A stretch of DNA of 64,000 nt. Origin: UBA981 sp942490995 (GTDB lineage: Bacteria > Pseudomonadota > Gammaproteobacteria > Ga0077536). Shown here piece after piece: positions 23,950-33,127 of the stretch. Under the pieces are notes generated by a model. It worked only from the letters and a program-made list of their open reading frames with translations, ran no database searches and was not told the DNA's origin. The stretch is taken from the NCBI GenBank assembly GCA_942490995.1, contig CALOBG010000055.1:16058-80057 (forward strand), given 5' to 3'. The position numbers and the translations under genes are program-made. The stretch's first letter is position 1. Every line of letters begins with the position of its first letter.

Positions 23950-24033
23950 GGGTTGTCCTCAACTCGTGTATGGAGGCAATAACTGCTGTTCAGATGGGGA
24001 TGGTTGCGCCGGTTTTCAATGCCGGCACCGGGC

Positions 24034-25350
24034 TCAGGCGATACGCTGCCCCGCCGGCAGCGCGCCGATTTCGGCACCCGGAAGCACCACTTCGACCTCG
24101 GTACCACGGCGCGGTTCGCTGCGGATATCGATTTGCCAGCCGAAGCGTTCGGTAATGCGTTTGACCAGGCTCAGACCGATGCCGTTGCCGCGCGCGCCCT
24201 GCGGATTGAAATAGGGTTCAAAGACACTGTTCAGGTGTTCTTTGCTCATCCCCACACCGCTGTCGGTAATGGTTACGCGGTTATTGTCGATGGTTACCGC
24301 GACCACACCGGCATCGGTATAGGCACAGGCATTGCGCAACAGGTTGCCGAACACAATTGCGACGATTTTCGGCGCGCTGCGGATGCCGAGCAGATTACGC
24401 TCGGTAAACGTCAACTCGAGATCCTTGGCGCCGAACACCATGCGGCAGCGATTGATATCCTGGCGCACGATGTCGTTGACACTGACGAATTCCGTCGCCA
24501 GTACGCCTTCGTGCTCGCGCGCGAGCAACAGCAGGACTTCGGTAAGTTCTTCCATGTCCTGCGCCGCACGGCGAATTTTCTCGACCATCGCCCGCGCCGG
24601 CGCGTCGAGCGCGGTACGATTGAGCAGATTATCGCTGGCCATGCGGATCACCGTCAGCGGACTGCGCAGTTCATGGCTCGCTTCCCGCGTGAAGGTTCGC
24701 TCGCGTTCGATCGAGGCATCGACACGGGCAAGAAGATGGCGCAGGGCGTTGGCCAGGGTTTCGATCTCGGCATCCACGCCGCGATCCGTGCCCGCGACGG
24801 CAATCGCGTCGAGGTCGGGGGTTTCGAGATCGATGTCGCGAACGCTGCGCGCCAGGCGGACCAGCGGCGACACGGCGCGCCGGGTCAGGCGGTAGGCCGC
24901 CCACGCCGAGGAGTACAACACCACCAACAGCAGCGCCAGCGGTGCGATGCCGAAATAGGTCGCCAGCTCCTTGACATTGTTGGCGTCGAAAACCAGGAAC
25001 AGTCGCCGCCCGCCATCTTCGCTGACGTGCACGACCGCAGTACCGACAGCAGTGACGAGGTCGTGGATCCCGAGTTCCAGATCGGAAAACTCCTGAGGAA
25101 TATCCGCGGCATTGCGCTCAAACAGGTAACCGATCAGGGTGTTGGTATTCGGCGCCGGCGTATCGCGCGTGATCTTGTGACGGGCCCAGAAGTAATCGGC
25201 CTCGCGCTCGAGCGCGGAGACGATCAACAACTCACGGATGGCAAACTCGGCGAGATAGACACCGGCGACCGCGGTCGCACTGATGAGCACGATCTGCAGG
25301 ACGAAGGCGCGCCACAGGCGGGTATTAAGGCGATGGCGGCGGTCAGCCAT
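24034..25350 (-). CDS. Two-component sensor histidine kinase
   Basis: 438 residues. TM1 is at about 12-35, a roughly 95-residue periplasmic sensor follows, TM2 is at 132-155, and then a HAMP region. The H-box is FTREASHELRSPLTVIR, the N-box GNLLRNACAYT, G1 DSGVGM and G2 GNGIGLSLVKRI. The start overlaps the response-regulator stop by 8 bases, so the two are an operon. The signal is unknown. Confidence 0.9.
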   Translation of the reverse strand: MADRRHRLNTRLWRAFVLQIVLISATAVAGVYLAEFAIRELLIVSALEREADYFWARHKITRDTPAPNTNTLIGYLFERNAADIPQEFSDLELGIHDLVTAVGTAVVHVSEDGGRRLFLVFDANNVKELATYFGIAPLALLLVVLYSSAWAAYRLTRRAVSPLVRLARSVRDIDLETPDLDAIAVAGTDRGVDAEIETLANALRHLLARVDASIERERTFTREASHELRSPLTVIRMASDNLLNRTALDAPARAMVEKIRRAAQDMEELTEVLLLLAREHEGVLATEFVSVNDIVRQDINRCRMVFGAKDLELTFTERNLLGIRSAPKIVAIVFGNLLRNACAYTDAGVVAVTIDNNRVTITDSGVGMSKEHLNSVFEPYFNPQGARGNGIGLSLVKRITERFGWQIDIRSEPRRGTEVEVVLPGAEIGALPAGQRIA

Positions 25351-26029
25351 CGTCGGCGATGCGGAAACCGGCGCTGTGCACGGTGTGGATCATGGCGCGC
25401 TCGAACGGCTTGTCGATAGCCTTGCGCAGGTTATACATGTGGCTGCGCAACGCATCGCTGTCGGGCGGCAGGTCGTCCCAGATCGCGCGCTCGATGGCAC
25501 GCCGATCGACAACCCTGGGCGATTGCTGCATAAGCAGGGTCAGGATCTTCATGCCGATCGGGGTCACGGTCAGCTCCTGACCGGCGCGCACGACTTTAAG
25601 CGTACGCTGGTCGACGCTCAGGTCACCGACCTGCAGAAGTGCCGCTGCGGGACGCTGGCGGCGCCGCATCAGCGAGCGCAGGCGCGCGGCCAGTTCTTCA
25701 AGATCGAACGGCTTGACCAGGTAATCATCGGCGCCACTGTCAAATCCGGCCAGCTTGTCGGCGAGGGTATCGCGGGCGGTCAGTAACAGCACCGGCGTTT
25801 CCACGCCGCCGCCGGCACGCAGTTCACGACACACTTCGAGGCCGTCAAGCCCGGGCAACATGACATCGAGGACGATGGCGTCATAACGGTTTTCACGGCT
25901 GAACTCGAGGCCGGCCGTACCGTTGTCGGCGTAATCGACGCTGAAGCCCTGGCCTTCAAGGTATTCAAAGACCATTTCCGCGATATCACGGTGGTCTTCG
26001 ATGAGCAGGATGTCGCCGGGCTGCGCCAT
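25343..26029 (-). CDS. OmpR-family response regulator
   Basis: 228 residues. The receiver has the acidic pocket E11-D12, phospho-acceptor D55 (AIVLDVMLPG) and K106 (YLVKPFD). The C-terminal winged-helix DNA-binding domain (about 130-225) contains LTVTPIGMKILTLLMQQ and SDALRSHMYNLRKAID. It should regulate genes in response to the kinase downstream. ATG 26029 begins the conserved fold; the frame to 26143 reads through the leader. Confidence 0.92.
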   Translation of the reverse strand: MAQPGDILLIEDHRDIAEMVFEYLEGQGFSVDYADNGTAGLEFSRENRYDAIVLDVMLPGLDGLEVCRELRAGGGVETPVLLLTARDTLADKLAGFDSGADDYLVKPFDLEELAARLRSLMRRRQRPAAALLQVGDLSVDQRTLKVVRAGQELTVTPIGMKILTLLMQQSPRVVDRRAIERAIWDDLPPDSDALRSHMYNLRKAIDKPFERAMIHTVHSAGFRIADDG

Positions 26030-26157
26030 CAGCTGCGGAGATTGCCCAATGGAGTGTACATGCGGTTCCGGCCTCACTGGATGTGCTGTCCGCACTGCGG
26101 ATCGATTCAGCCTGGCGCGCGCGGCGCGCTGCGATCCGCGCACTTGTCAGGTGAGAC

Positions 26158-26186
26158 TTTATACACCGCCGATCGTTCAGCGCCAA
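26158..26186 (-). promoter_or_regulatory. Sigma-70-type promoter of the two-component operon
   Basis: On the minus strand, TTGGCG (26186-26181), a 17-base spacer and TATAAA (26163-26158). This is the best complete promoter match I found. It would give a leader of about 120 bases before the response regulator. Confidence 0.55.
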
Positions 26187-26216
26187 TGCACGTGGCAGGC
26201 GCGCCGAGCACGCCAG

Positions 26217-27146
26217 TCAGCTTATCAGCACTAGCAGCCCGGTGACGACCAACGGCGACAGCGCGGTCGAGATCACGATGGCTTTCGACACGGCCTCCTG
26301 CCGCACCTCGTACTGACTGGCAAAAATAAACGCGTTGATCCCGCTTGGCATTGCGGCGAGCAGCACCGCAACCTGCATCCAGGCAGCGGGAACCGCGAAC
26401 ACGTGGCAGGCCAGAAACACCAGCAGCGGATGCACCAACAGCTTGAGCACCACCAGTACCGTGACGTCACGATAGCCACCGCCGAGACGGTACTGCGCGA
26501 CACTGATACCGAGTGCGATCAGCGCGCAGCCGGGTGCGGCGGCGCCGATGATCGCGAGCAGGCGATCGAGCGGTAGCGGTACCTCGACACCGGCAAGATT
26601 GGCCGCCACACCCAGCAACAGGCCGGCGATGACCGGGTTCAGCAGCAGCCGCAACGCGCGCCGGACGAGCGCCAGGGGTGCGGCACGCTGCCCGTCGGCG
26701 CGGCGTTCCAGGGCCCAGGTCGTGAGCGGAAAAAACAATGCGCTCTGGGTCGCCAGCAGGATGAACAGCGGCAGTGCTGCACTCGGGCCGAACGCGCTCA
26801 GCGTCAGCGGGAATCCGAGCAGGACCATATTCGCGTAGCCGGCCGACATTCCGGCGATACCCGTCTCGTGCCGCGCCCAGCCGAACGCGCGTCGCGCAAG
26901 CAGCATGGCGAGCGCAAAAATCAACAGCGACGGCAGGTAGAATGCCGCCAGGTAGGCCCACGGCATCGTGGCCGGCAGCTCCGCCGCGGCCAGGGACCGA
27001 AACAGCATGGCCGGGATCGCGAGGTAATACATGAAACGCACCAGTGCGCGTCCGCTGTCGGCACTGAACAGGCCGCCGCGCGCCAGGGCGTAGCCGAGCG
27101 CCACGCTGCCGAACACCGGCACGACCGTGGCTGCGATCGTACTCAC
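26217..27146 (-). CDS. AEC-family (auxin efflux carrier-like) transporter
   Basis: 309 residues, about ten membrane helices in two five-helix halves, e.g. VVPVFGSVALGYALARGGLF at the start and GCALIALGISVAQYRLGG before the second half. Bacterial AEC members export organic or amino acids; the substrate is unknown. GTG 27146 overlaps the stop of the upstream LLM oxidoreductase (GTGA), so the two are coupled. The open frame extends further, but only antisense to the LLM reading. Confidence 0.82.
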   Translation of the reverse strand: MSTIAATVVPVFGSVALGYALARGGLFSADSGRALVRFMYYLAIPAMLFRSLAAAELPATMPWAYLAAFYLPSLLIFALAMLLARRAFGWARHETGIAGMSAGYANMVLLGFPLTLSAFGPSAALPLFILLATQSALFFPLTTWALERRADGQRAAPLALVRRALRLLLNPVIAGLLLGVAANLAGVEVPLPLDRLLAIIGAAAPGCALIALGISVAQYRLGGGYRDVTVLVVLKLLVHPLLVFLACHVFAVPAAWMQVAVLLAAMPSGINAFIFASQYEVRQEAVSKAIVISTALSPLVVTGLLVLIS

Positions 27147-28030
27147 GCCGAGGACGGCGTCGGCGGACCGCGTCGTACCGCGGCAAGCGTGGCGGCAAAC
27201 GTGCCGCGTGCTTCCTCGACCCAGTGACACCACCACGTTGCCCCGGTCGCGGCAAAAGCCGCGGCAGGTTCAGCGCCGCAGCCGGCCTCGCCCAGCCGCC
27301 CGCTGGCGACATAATCGAAGGGCGCGCGGGAGGTACGCCGAGCCTCGACGTAAGCAACCATGGCGCCGAATTCAGCGCTGTCCGGCCACCATTGCGACCA
27401 GTCGATGGCCAGGCTCGAGCCGGGTTCAAAATCCGTCGGCACGCGTACCGGGAAAACCCCGTCCCAGCGGGCCGCACGGCGCAATCCGGCCCGCGCCGGC
27501 AGCGACGCGGCGACCCACACCGGGATGCGCGGCCGCTGCAGCGCCGGTGGCGCGAAACGCGCACCCGTGACGCGGTAATAACGACCCTGGTGGTCAAGGC
27601 TGTCGCCGCGCATCAGGGTCGTGGCGATCGCGAGCCCTTCATCGAGGCGCGCGGCGCGAACCGCGGCCGCGGGGTCTTCGCCAAAAGCCTCGAATTCGAG
27701 CGCGGCGGGTTCGCCGAGTCCGACGCCGAGGGTCACCCGCCCGTGACTGAGATGGTCGAGCGTGACCATCTCGCGCGCAAGTTTCCACGGCCGGCGCCGC
27801 GCCAACGGTGTGATCATCGCCCCGAAGCGTATTCGTGAGGTCGCCTGGGCGACGGCGCCGAGGACCACCGTGGCATCGACGACTTCGAGTCGGCCCGCGG
27901 CTTCGAAAACCAGGTGGTCCCAGATAAAAAAGCCGTCAAAACCAGCCGCCTCGCTGGCCACGGCCAGTTCGACCAGCCGCGCCGGATCGCCGTAGTCATT
28001 GAAATTGGGCGCGTAGACCGCGTGTTTCAT
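27143..28030 (-). CDS. LLM-class (luciferase-like) flavin-dependent oxidoreductase
   Basis: 295 residues of a TIM-barrel FMN or F420 enzyme: FDGFFIWDHLVFEAAGR, RIRFGAMITPLARRRPWKLAREMVTLDHLSHGRVTLGVGLG and later WDGVFPVRVP. Family members oxidise organosulfonates, terpenoids or F420-linked substrates. It is translationally coupled to the AEC transporter. A half copy of repeat family 1 lies 17 bases upstream of its start. Confidence 0.82.
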   Translation of the reverse strand: MKHAVYAPNFNDYGDPARLVELAVASEAAGFDGFFIWDHLVFEAAGRLEVVDATVVLGAVAQATSRIRFGAMITPLARRRPWKLAREMVTLDHLSHGRVTLGVGLGEPAALEFEAFGEDPAAAVRAARLDEGLAIATTLMRGDSLDHQGRYYRVTGARFAPPALQRPRIPVWVAASLPARAGLRRAARWDGVFPVRVPTDFEPGSSLAIDWSQWWPDSAEFGAMVAYVEARRTSRAPFDYVASGRLGEAGCGAEPAAAFAATGATWWCHWVEEARGTFAATLAAVRRGPPTPSSA

Positions 28031-28046
28031 TGTCAGTCTCTACAGC

Positions 28047-28090
28047 CTAACAGGATGGTGAAAAACTACTGCGGAGGTCGTGCGCGGCGC
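28047..28090 (-). repeat. Half copy of palindromic repeat family 1
   Basis: About 44 bases matching one arm of the repeat at 34090-34237, with an unbroken identical stretch from GGTGAAAAACTACTGCGG to just before 28090, after which similarity stops. Only one arm is present, so the copy is truncated. Confidence 0.7.
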
Positions 28091-28102
28091 GCGCCGCTGT
28101 AC

Positions 28103-28141
28103 ACAAAAAAAACCCGGCGGCAGCAGCGCTGACGCCGGGTT
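28103..28141 (-). terminator. Intrinsic terminator of the 408-residue LLM gene
   Basis: A 9-bp stem AACCCGGCG / CGCCGGGTT with a 13-base loop, followed on the minus strand by eight T residues. Confidence 0.8.
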
Positions 28142-28165
28142 GACTGGCTTGCCGCCAGCGCTGCT

Positions 28166-29392
28166 TCAGGCCGGCACGGCGACCCGCGAGGCGTTCGACG
28201 CGATGATTTTATCGGTGTGATTCGGCCACACTTTTTCGGTCATCAGTTCCAGGCTTTTCATGCAATGGTGGTGCGGCATGTGGTTGTAGATAAACATCCA
28301 GAAGTAGTCGACCGGCAACTGCTTGAACAGCTTTTCGAGTTTGCGATTGACGGTATCCGGGCTGCCATGGATCACCAGGCCGCGCTCGTCCAGGGTTTCG
28401 AAGGTCGCCGGCAGGTCGAACGGCCCTTCGCCGTGCGCGGCGAGCGCTGCGTTGAAACCAAACGGTACAAAAAAGTTGTTCCAGATGAACGAGCCGGCTT
28501 CGCGTGCGATGGCTTCGGCCTCGGCATCGGTGTCGGCCACGATCACTTCGCGGCTCATCGCCATGCCCTGGCCGAACTTGTAGTTCTTGCCCGCCTCGTT
28601 GGCGGCTTCCATGCCGGCGCGGAAATGTTCCTTGACGACATCGTACTGGGTCATGATGGTGACCGGTACAATGCCGCGTTCCATACCCCATTTGATCGAA
28701 CGCTCGGAGGTTGCGAACGGCATGAACATGTCCGGGATCTGCTTTTCGAAAGTCGGCGGCGCAATGCCGATTTCTTCGATGTAGCCGTCATCGTTGCAAC
28801 CCTGGCCATAGTTCCTGGCGACTTCCGCGGCCGCCCACTTGATGTCTTTGGTCGGGACCTGCCAGTGTTTGCCCTGGAAGCTGAAGGTGTCATTTTTCCA
28901 CGCCGACATGATGAGTTCGAAATGTTCCTCGAACAGCGAGCGCTTGAGATCTTCGTATTCCTCGCCCGAAGCCGGATCGCTCAGGCCGACCTGCTGGCCA
29001 AGGACGTTCACCCAGCGCGGCTGATAGCCGCGGGCAAAGCCCGCGAACACGCGCCCGCCGAGCATCTGCGACAGCATGGCGATGTTTTCGGACAGGTTGA
29101 TGGGATTCTGCGACGGCAGCACGTTACCGAGCTGGCCGAACTTCATGTTCTTGGTCTGCATCCCGAAATAGAGGTCGAGCATTACCGGGTTGGTCGAAAC
29201 CTCTTCGCCCTCGATATGGAAGTGATGCTCGGTGAAGCCGGTACCATAGTAGCCATGTTCGTCCATGTAGCAGATCTGCTCGCTCAATTCGCGCAGCATC
29301 ATCTGATAGAGAGCGGTCTGCTTGCCGGCCATGCCCTTGACGATGTCTTCTTTGCGACCCACCGACGGCAGGTAAAACGCGCCTACTTCCAT
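28166..29392 (-). CDS. LLM-class flavin-dependent monooxygenase, long form
   Basis: 408 residues, longer than the neighbour at 27143 and only distantly related. The N-terminus MEVGAFYLPSVGR, then YGTGFTEHHFHIEG and LGGRVFAGFARGYQPRWVN are luciferase-family core strands with the catalytic-site His residues. It is probably a flavin-dependent monooxygenase acting with a separate reductase. GGGAG precedes ATG 29392, and a terminator follows. Confidence 0.82.
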   Translation of the reverse strand: MEVGAFYLPSVGRKEDIVKGMAGKQTALYQMMLRELSEQICYMDEHGYYGTGFTEHHFHIEGEEVSTNPVMLDLYFGMQTKNMKFGQLGNVLPSQNPINLSENIAMLSQMLGGRVFAGFARGYQPRWVNVLGQQVGLSDPASGEEYEDLKRSLFEEHFELIMSAWKNDTFSFQGKHWQVPTKDIKWAAAEVARNYGQGCNDDGYIEEIGIAPPTFEKQIPDMFMPFATSERSIKWGMERGIVPVTIMTQYDVVKEHFRAGMEAANEAGKNYKFGQGMAMSREVIVADTDAEAEAIAREAGSFIWNNFFVPFGFNAALAAHGEGPFDLPATFETLDERGLVIHGSPDTVNRKLEKLFKQLPVDYFWMFIYNHMPHHHCMKSLELMTEKVWPNHTDKIIASNASRVAVPA

Positions 29393-29534
29393 AATTGAAC
29401 TCCCACGAGCGATATGTGCTGATGTGCGGTGCGCACCGAATTACCATCGATGCGGTACGGTATTGCTGACAAGACTACTACGCCCTGGCCATCATCGTCC
29501 ACCTGAAATCCCTGCAAATTGAGCGCACTGCGCT

Positions 29535-29927
29535 TTATGCCGGAGCCGCTGCGACGGCCTCGATTTCAAACCGCCATTCAGGTTTCAGCAGTTGCCGCAC
29601 AAGCACCGCGGTCGAGGCTGGTCGCGCCTCGCCGATGTGTTTGGCGCGGGCCGCCGCGAATGCCGAATAGTCGTCGGCGTCGAGCAGGTAAGCGGTTATT
29701 TTGACGATGTTTTCCGCGCCCATTCCGGCCCCCTGCAGAGCCGCCATCAGGTTCGTCCAGGCCTGCTCCGCCTGCCCTTCGAGGGTCTCCGGCAAGCTGC
29801 CGTCCGCGCGCAGGCCAACCTGTCCCGCGATATAGGCCATACGCGCGTTGGGCGGCACCACCACCACATGGTGATAAGCATTCGCAAATGGCGTCATCAT
29901 CGATGGCGGATTGATTTTTTCCAACAT
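29535..29927 (-). CDS. RidA/YjgF-family reactive-intermediate deaminase
   Basis: 130 residues. AYIAGQVGLRADGSLPETLEGQAEQAWTNLMAALQGAGMG is the conserved core. The usual catalytic Arg segment (R near 105 in RidA) reads STAVLVRQLLKPEWRFEIEAVAA here. RidA hydrolyses toxic imines such as 2-aminoacrylate; this divergent member may act on another imine. ATG 29927 has GGGAG upstream; the frame continues to 30107 without support. Confidence 0.82.
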   Translation of the reverse strand: MLEKINPPSMMTPFANAYHHVVVVPPNARMAYIAGQVGLRADGSLPETLEGQAEQAWTNLMAALQGAGMGAENIVKITAYLLDADDYSAFAAARAKHIGEARPASTAVLVRQLLKPEWRFEIEAVAAAPA

Positions 29928-30038
29928 ATCGGCACTCCCGGCTATGGTTCCTGACGGTGCAACCTTGAGCGCTTTCCATTCCGCAGGCAAGACTGTTCCG
30001 CATTGAGGGCCGCGACCCGGCGCAGCCGGCCTGCTGAT

Positions 30039-30044
30039 GTACAA
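30039..30044 (+). promoter_or_regulatory. Probable -10 element (TACAAT) of cbbQ-like gene
   Basis: TACAAT lies 47 bases before the start codon; no clear -35. Confidence 0.35.
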
Positions 30045-30090
30045 TCTGCCGGCGCGACTGGCAGCGGGCTCAAGCAGCGGAGTAGAGATC

Positions 30091-30903
30091 ATGACTATCG
30101 AGGCCATCAGGACTCAACAGAGTGCGGTCACCGAGGAACCGTACTACGAATCCGTCCATGACGAGATCGAGGTGTTCGCCGCGGCCTACCGCAACCAGCT
30201 GCCGGTCCTGCTGAAAGGCCCGACCGGCTGCGGCAAAACCCGCTTCATCGAGTACATGGCCTGGTACCTGAAACGGCCGATGGTCACCGTCGCCTGTCAT
30301 GACGACCTCACGGCTTCGGATTTGATTGGACGTTACCTGGTCAAGGGCGGCGAAACGGTATGGGTCGACGGACCGTTGACCAGCGCGGTGCGCAACGGCA
30401 GCATCTGCTATCTGGATGAAATCGTCGAAGCGCGCAAAGACACCTCGGTGGTCATCCACCCGTTGTGCGACGACCGCCGTATTCTGCCGATCGAAAAGCT
30501 CGGCGAGCTGATCAGCGCACCACCGGAGTTCTGCCTGGCGATCTCCTACAACCCGGGCTACCAGAGCGTGCTCAAGGATCTCAAGCAGAGCACGCGCCAG
30601 CGCTTTGTCGCACTGGAGTTCAACTACCCGAGCGCCGACGTCGAGCAGACCATCATCGAAAAGGAAAGCGCGATCGATGCCGCGATGGCGCGCCAACTGG
30701 TCAAGTTCGGGGCCATGACCCGTAACCTCAAGGGCAGCGGGCTCGACGAAGGCGCAAGTACCCGCCTGCTGGTCAATGCCGCCAAACTGATGCACGAAGA
30801 TATCGCGCCGGTGGTGGCGACCGATACCGCGATCGCGCAGGCGCTGACCGATGACGAGGACATGCTGCAGGCCATCCACGAGCTTTCGCGCTCAATTTTT
30901 TAG
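30091..30903 (+). CDS. CbbQ/NirQ/NorQ-family AAA+ ATPase (MoxR group)
   Basis: 270 residues. Walker A is GPTGCGKT (43-50), Walker B is ICYLDEI (105-111), then sensor 1 in LAISYNPGYQ and an arginine-finger region KQSTRQRF. CbbQ forms hexameric rings that, with a VWA partner (CbbO/NorD), remodel and activate metalloenzymes such as RuBisCO or nitric oxide reductase. The partner follows 56 bases later. GGAG precedes ATG 30091. Confidence 0.88.
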   Translation: MTIEAIRTQQSAVTEEPYYESVHDEIEVFAAAYRNQLPVLLKGPTGCGKTRFIEYMAWYLKRPMVTVACHDDLTASDLIGRYLVKGGETVWVDGPLTSAVRNGSICYLDEIVEARKDTSVVIHPLCDDRRILPIEKLGELISAPPEFCLAISYNPGYQSVLKDLKQSTRQRFVALEFNYPSADVEQTIIEKESAIDAAMARQLVKFGAMTRNLKGSGLDEGASTRLLVNAAKLMHEDIAPVVATDTAIAQALTDDEDMLQAIHELSRSIF

Positions 30904-30959
30904 ACGCCGATCCGGCGCGGCTGCGTAGTGCCGCCGCGCGAGCGCGTAGACTTAACCTC

Positions 30960-33101
30960 ATGAGCGACGAATCGAGTCAGAATTTCCTCAACCAGATCCG
31001 GGTACGTAAGGATCTGGAGAAAATCACCGCCGACGCCCTCGCGCGCCACGCCAACGTCGAAGATCTGATCTCCCGCATCACCGCCCTGAGCCGTGCCGAA
31101 CAGGACTTTATCTACGTCTGGGCTGAGCTGGTCGCACGTTCAAACAACGAACTCGCTGCCCATTTCATCACCCTCGCGCCGAAAGCGTTCGACAAAATGG
31201 AACGCGACGGGGTGCAGGACTGGCTCGACGAGGCGATGACGACGTTCGACAACCGAGGTCTCGGTTTCGCCATTGAAGTACTCGAAAACGTCGATGCTTA
31301 CGCGCGTGAATATGCCGGACGTAACGAGCGCTGCGGGTTCGACGACGCAAGCGTGTTCCTGCGCCATTTCATCCGTGGCCTCGGCGGCCGCGAGATGCGT
31401 ATCGAAAGCGACGAGGACACGTTTACCGACACCGAATCGCTGCATCTGCCCGATGCGGTCAACCTGTTTCCCATGCCGGAACAGAATTTCACGGTGTACA
31501 AGCTGACCGCCGCGCACCTGTGGGCGCAGACCTGGTACGGCACCTGGCGCTACCAGATCGTCGAGCGCCTGATCCGTCATCACGATACCGCCGCCAGCCT
31601 GCCGATCTTCAACCGTCTTGAATCGATACGCCTGGAGGCGCAACTCGGCCGTGACCTGCCCGGCCTGGGTCGCGAGTTCGCGGCTTACCGCCACGACGAC
31701 AGCCGCAGCGTCGCGATTTGGCAGCAGTGGCGCGAACGCGCCGCAGCCCTGTGCCGCCCCGGCGCGAGCGCCGAGGACAGCCTGCAGATGCTCAGCGACT
31801 TCGATGACCTGGCCCTGCCTCCGCTGCAGCCTTACCACGGTGAAATGTACGCCAACAAGGTTCGCGAGGCGTTGTTTGCGCGCATCGAGCGCGAGAAAGC
31901 CGCGTTTCAACGCGCTATCAACGAACTCGGCAACGAACAGGACGGTGACAACAGCGCCGGCGGCGACGAATCGCAGAAACAGATGGTCGAAGTCGAGGTC
32001 AGCGAAGACGACGGCGGCGACGGCAGCGAAGTCAGTTTCCAGATCAGTATCGATGGCGAAATCGTCAATCTGCCCGAGCATCTGAAAGACCTGATGGGCT
32101 CGATCATGCAGGATTTCGGCGAGATCCCCGATGAGCACCTCGACCCGACCGAACTCGGCCGCTACAGCGACGACCTGCTGCCCCAGTCGGGCGAGGCAGC
32201 CGGCGACGGCGATACCGACGCTGACGATCGCGATGCGTTCACGTACCGCGAATGGGATTGTGTGCGCCAGCGTTTTCGCGAAGGTTTCTGCACGCTGCGT
32301 GAACTCAACGTACCGCCAGGCGAAGAGAGATTTGTCGAGGAAACCCTGGACAAGCACCGCGGCATTCTCAAGTCGATCAAAAAAACCTTCGAGGCGGTGA
32401 TCGGCGAATCACGACTGCAACGGCGCCAGTCCGACGGCGACGATATCGATCTCGACGCCCTGATCGAAGCCTACGCCGATCTCGCTCAGGGCCGCGAGAT
32501 GAGCGAGTACCTCTATACCCGCTACCGAAACCAGGAACGCAATATTGCGGTCATGTTCATGGTCGACATGAGCGGCTCGACGCTGGGCTGGGTCAACGAT
32601 GCGGAACGCGAATCGTTGGTCCTTTTGTGCGAAGCGCTGGAAATGCTCGGCGATCGTTACGCGATCTACGGATTCTCCGGACGTACCAACAAGCGCTGTG
32701 AGGTCTATCGCATCAAGGAGTTCGAGGATAGCTACAATTCGGACGTACGCCAGCGCATCAGCGGCATCCGGCCCAAGGCCTACACGCGCATGGGCGTCGC
32801 TATCCGGCATCTCGGCCAGATGCTGCATGAAACCCGGGCACGCACCAAGTTGCTGATCACCCTGTCCGACGGCCGGCCGGAAGATTATGGCGGTTACAAA
32901 GGCAAGTACGGCATCGAGGATACCCGCCATGCGCTGCTGGAACTCAAGCAGGCGGGCATCCACGCATTCTGCATCACGATCGACAACGAAGCGCAGGAAT
33001 ACCTGCCACACATGTACGGCACCGCCAATTACGCGGTTATCGATGAAGTACAGAAGCTGCCGTACAAGGTCGCCGACATCTACCGTCGTCTGACCACCTG
33101 A
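30960..33101 (+). CDS. CbbO/NorD-family protein with C-terminal VWA domain
   Basis: 713 residues. The C-terminal von Willebrand A domain (about 525-710) has the metal site D536-M-S-G-S-T and later TLSDGRPEDYGGYKGKYGIEDT. The long helical N-terminus and a very acidic central segment (about 325-430) are typical of CbbO/NorD, the adaptor that links the CbbQ ring to its target enzyme. No RuBisCO or nor genes are in the window, so the client is unknown; the molybdenum enzymes nearby are possible but unproven clients. Confidence 0.85.
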   Translation: MSDESSQNFLNQIRVRKDLEKITADALARHANVEDLISRITALSRAEQDFIYVWAELVARSNNELAAHFITLAPKAFDKMERDGVQDWLDEAMTTFDNRGLGFAIEVLENVDAYAREYAGRNERCGFDDASVFLRHFIRGLGGREMRIESDEDTFTDTESLHLPDAVNLFPMPEQNFTVYKLTAAHLWAQTWYGTWRYQIVERLIRHHDTAASLPIFNRLESIRLEAQLGRDLPGLGREFAAYRHDDSRSVAIWQQWRERAAALCRPGASAEDSLQMLSDFDDLALPPLQPYHGEMYANKVREALFARIEREKAAFQRAINELGNEQDGDNSAGGDESQKQMVEVEVSEDDGGDGSEVSFQISIDGEIVNLPEHLKDLMGSIMQDFGEIPDEHLDPTELGRYSDDLLPQSGEAAGDGDTDADDRDAFTYREWDCVRQRFREGFCTLRELNVPPGEERFVEETLDKHRGILKSIKKTFEAVIGESRLQRRQSDGDDIDLDALIEAYADLAQGREMSEYLYTRYRNQERNIAVMFMVDMSGSTLGWVNDAERESLVLLCEALEMLGDRYAIYGFSGRTNKRCEVYRIKEFEDSYNSDVRQRISGIRPKAYTRMGVAIRHLGQMLHETRARTKLLITLSDGRPEDYGGYKGKYGIEDTRHALLELKQAGIHAFCITIDNEAQEYLPHMYGTANYAVIDEVQKLPYKVADIYRRLTT

Positions 33102-33127
33102 GGCGATTGCCAGGGCGCGGTGGGTGG

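Noticed and set aside
31140..32357. 405-codon open frame on the minus strand
   Set aside because: Antisense to the CbbO/NorD gene, low-complexity composition, no domain.
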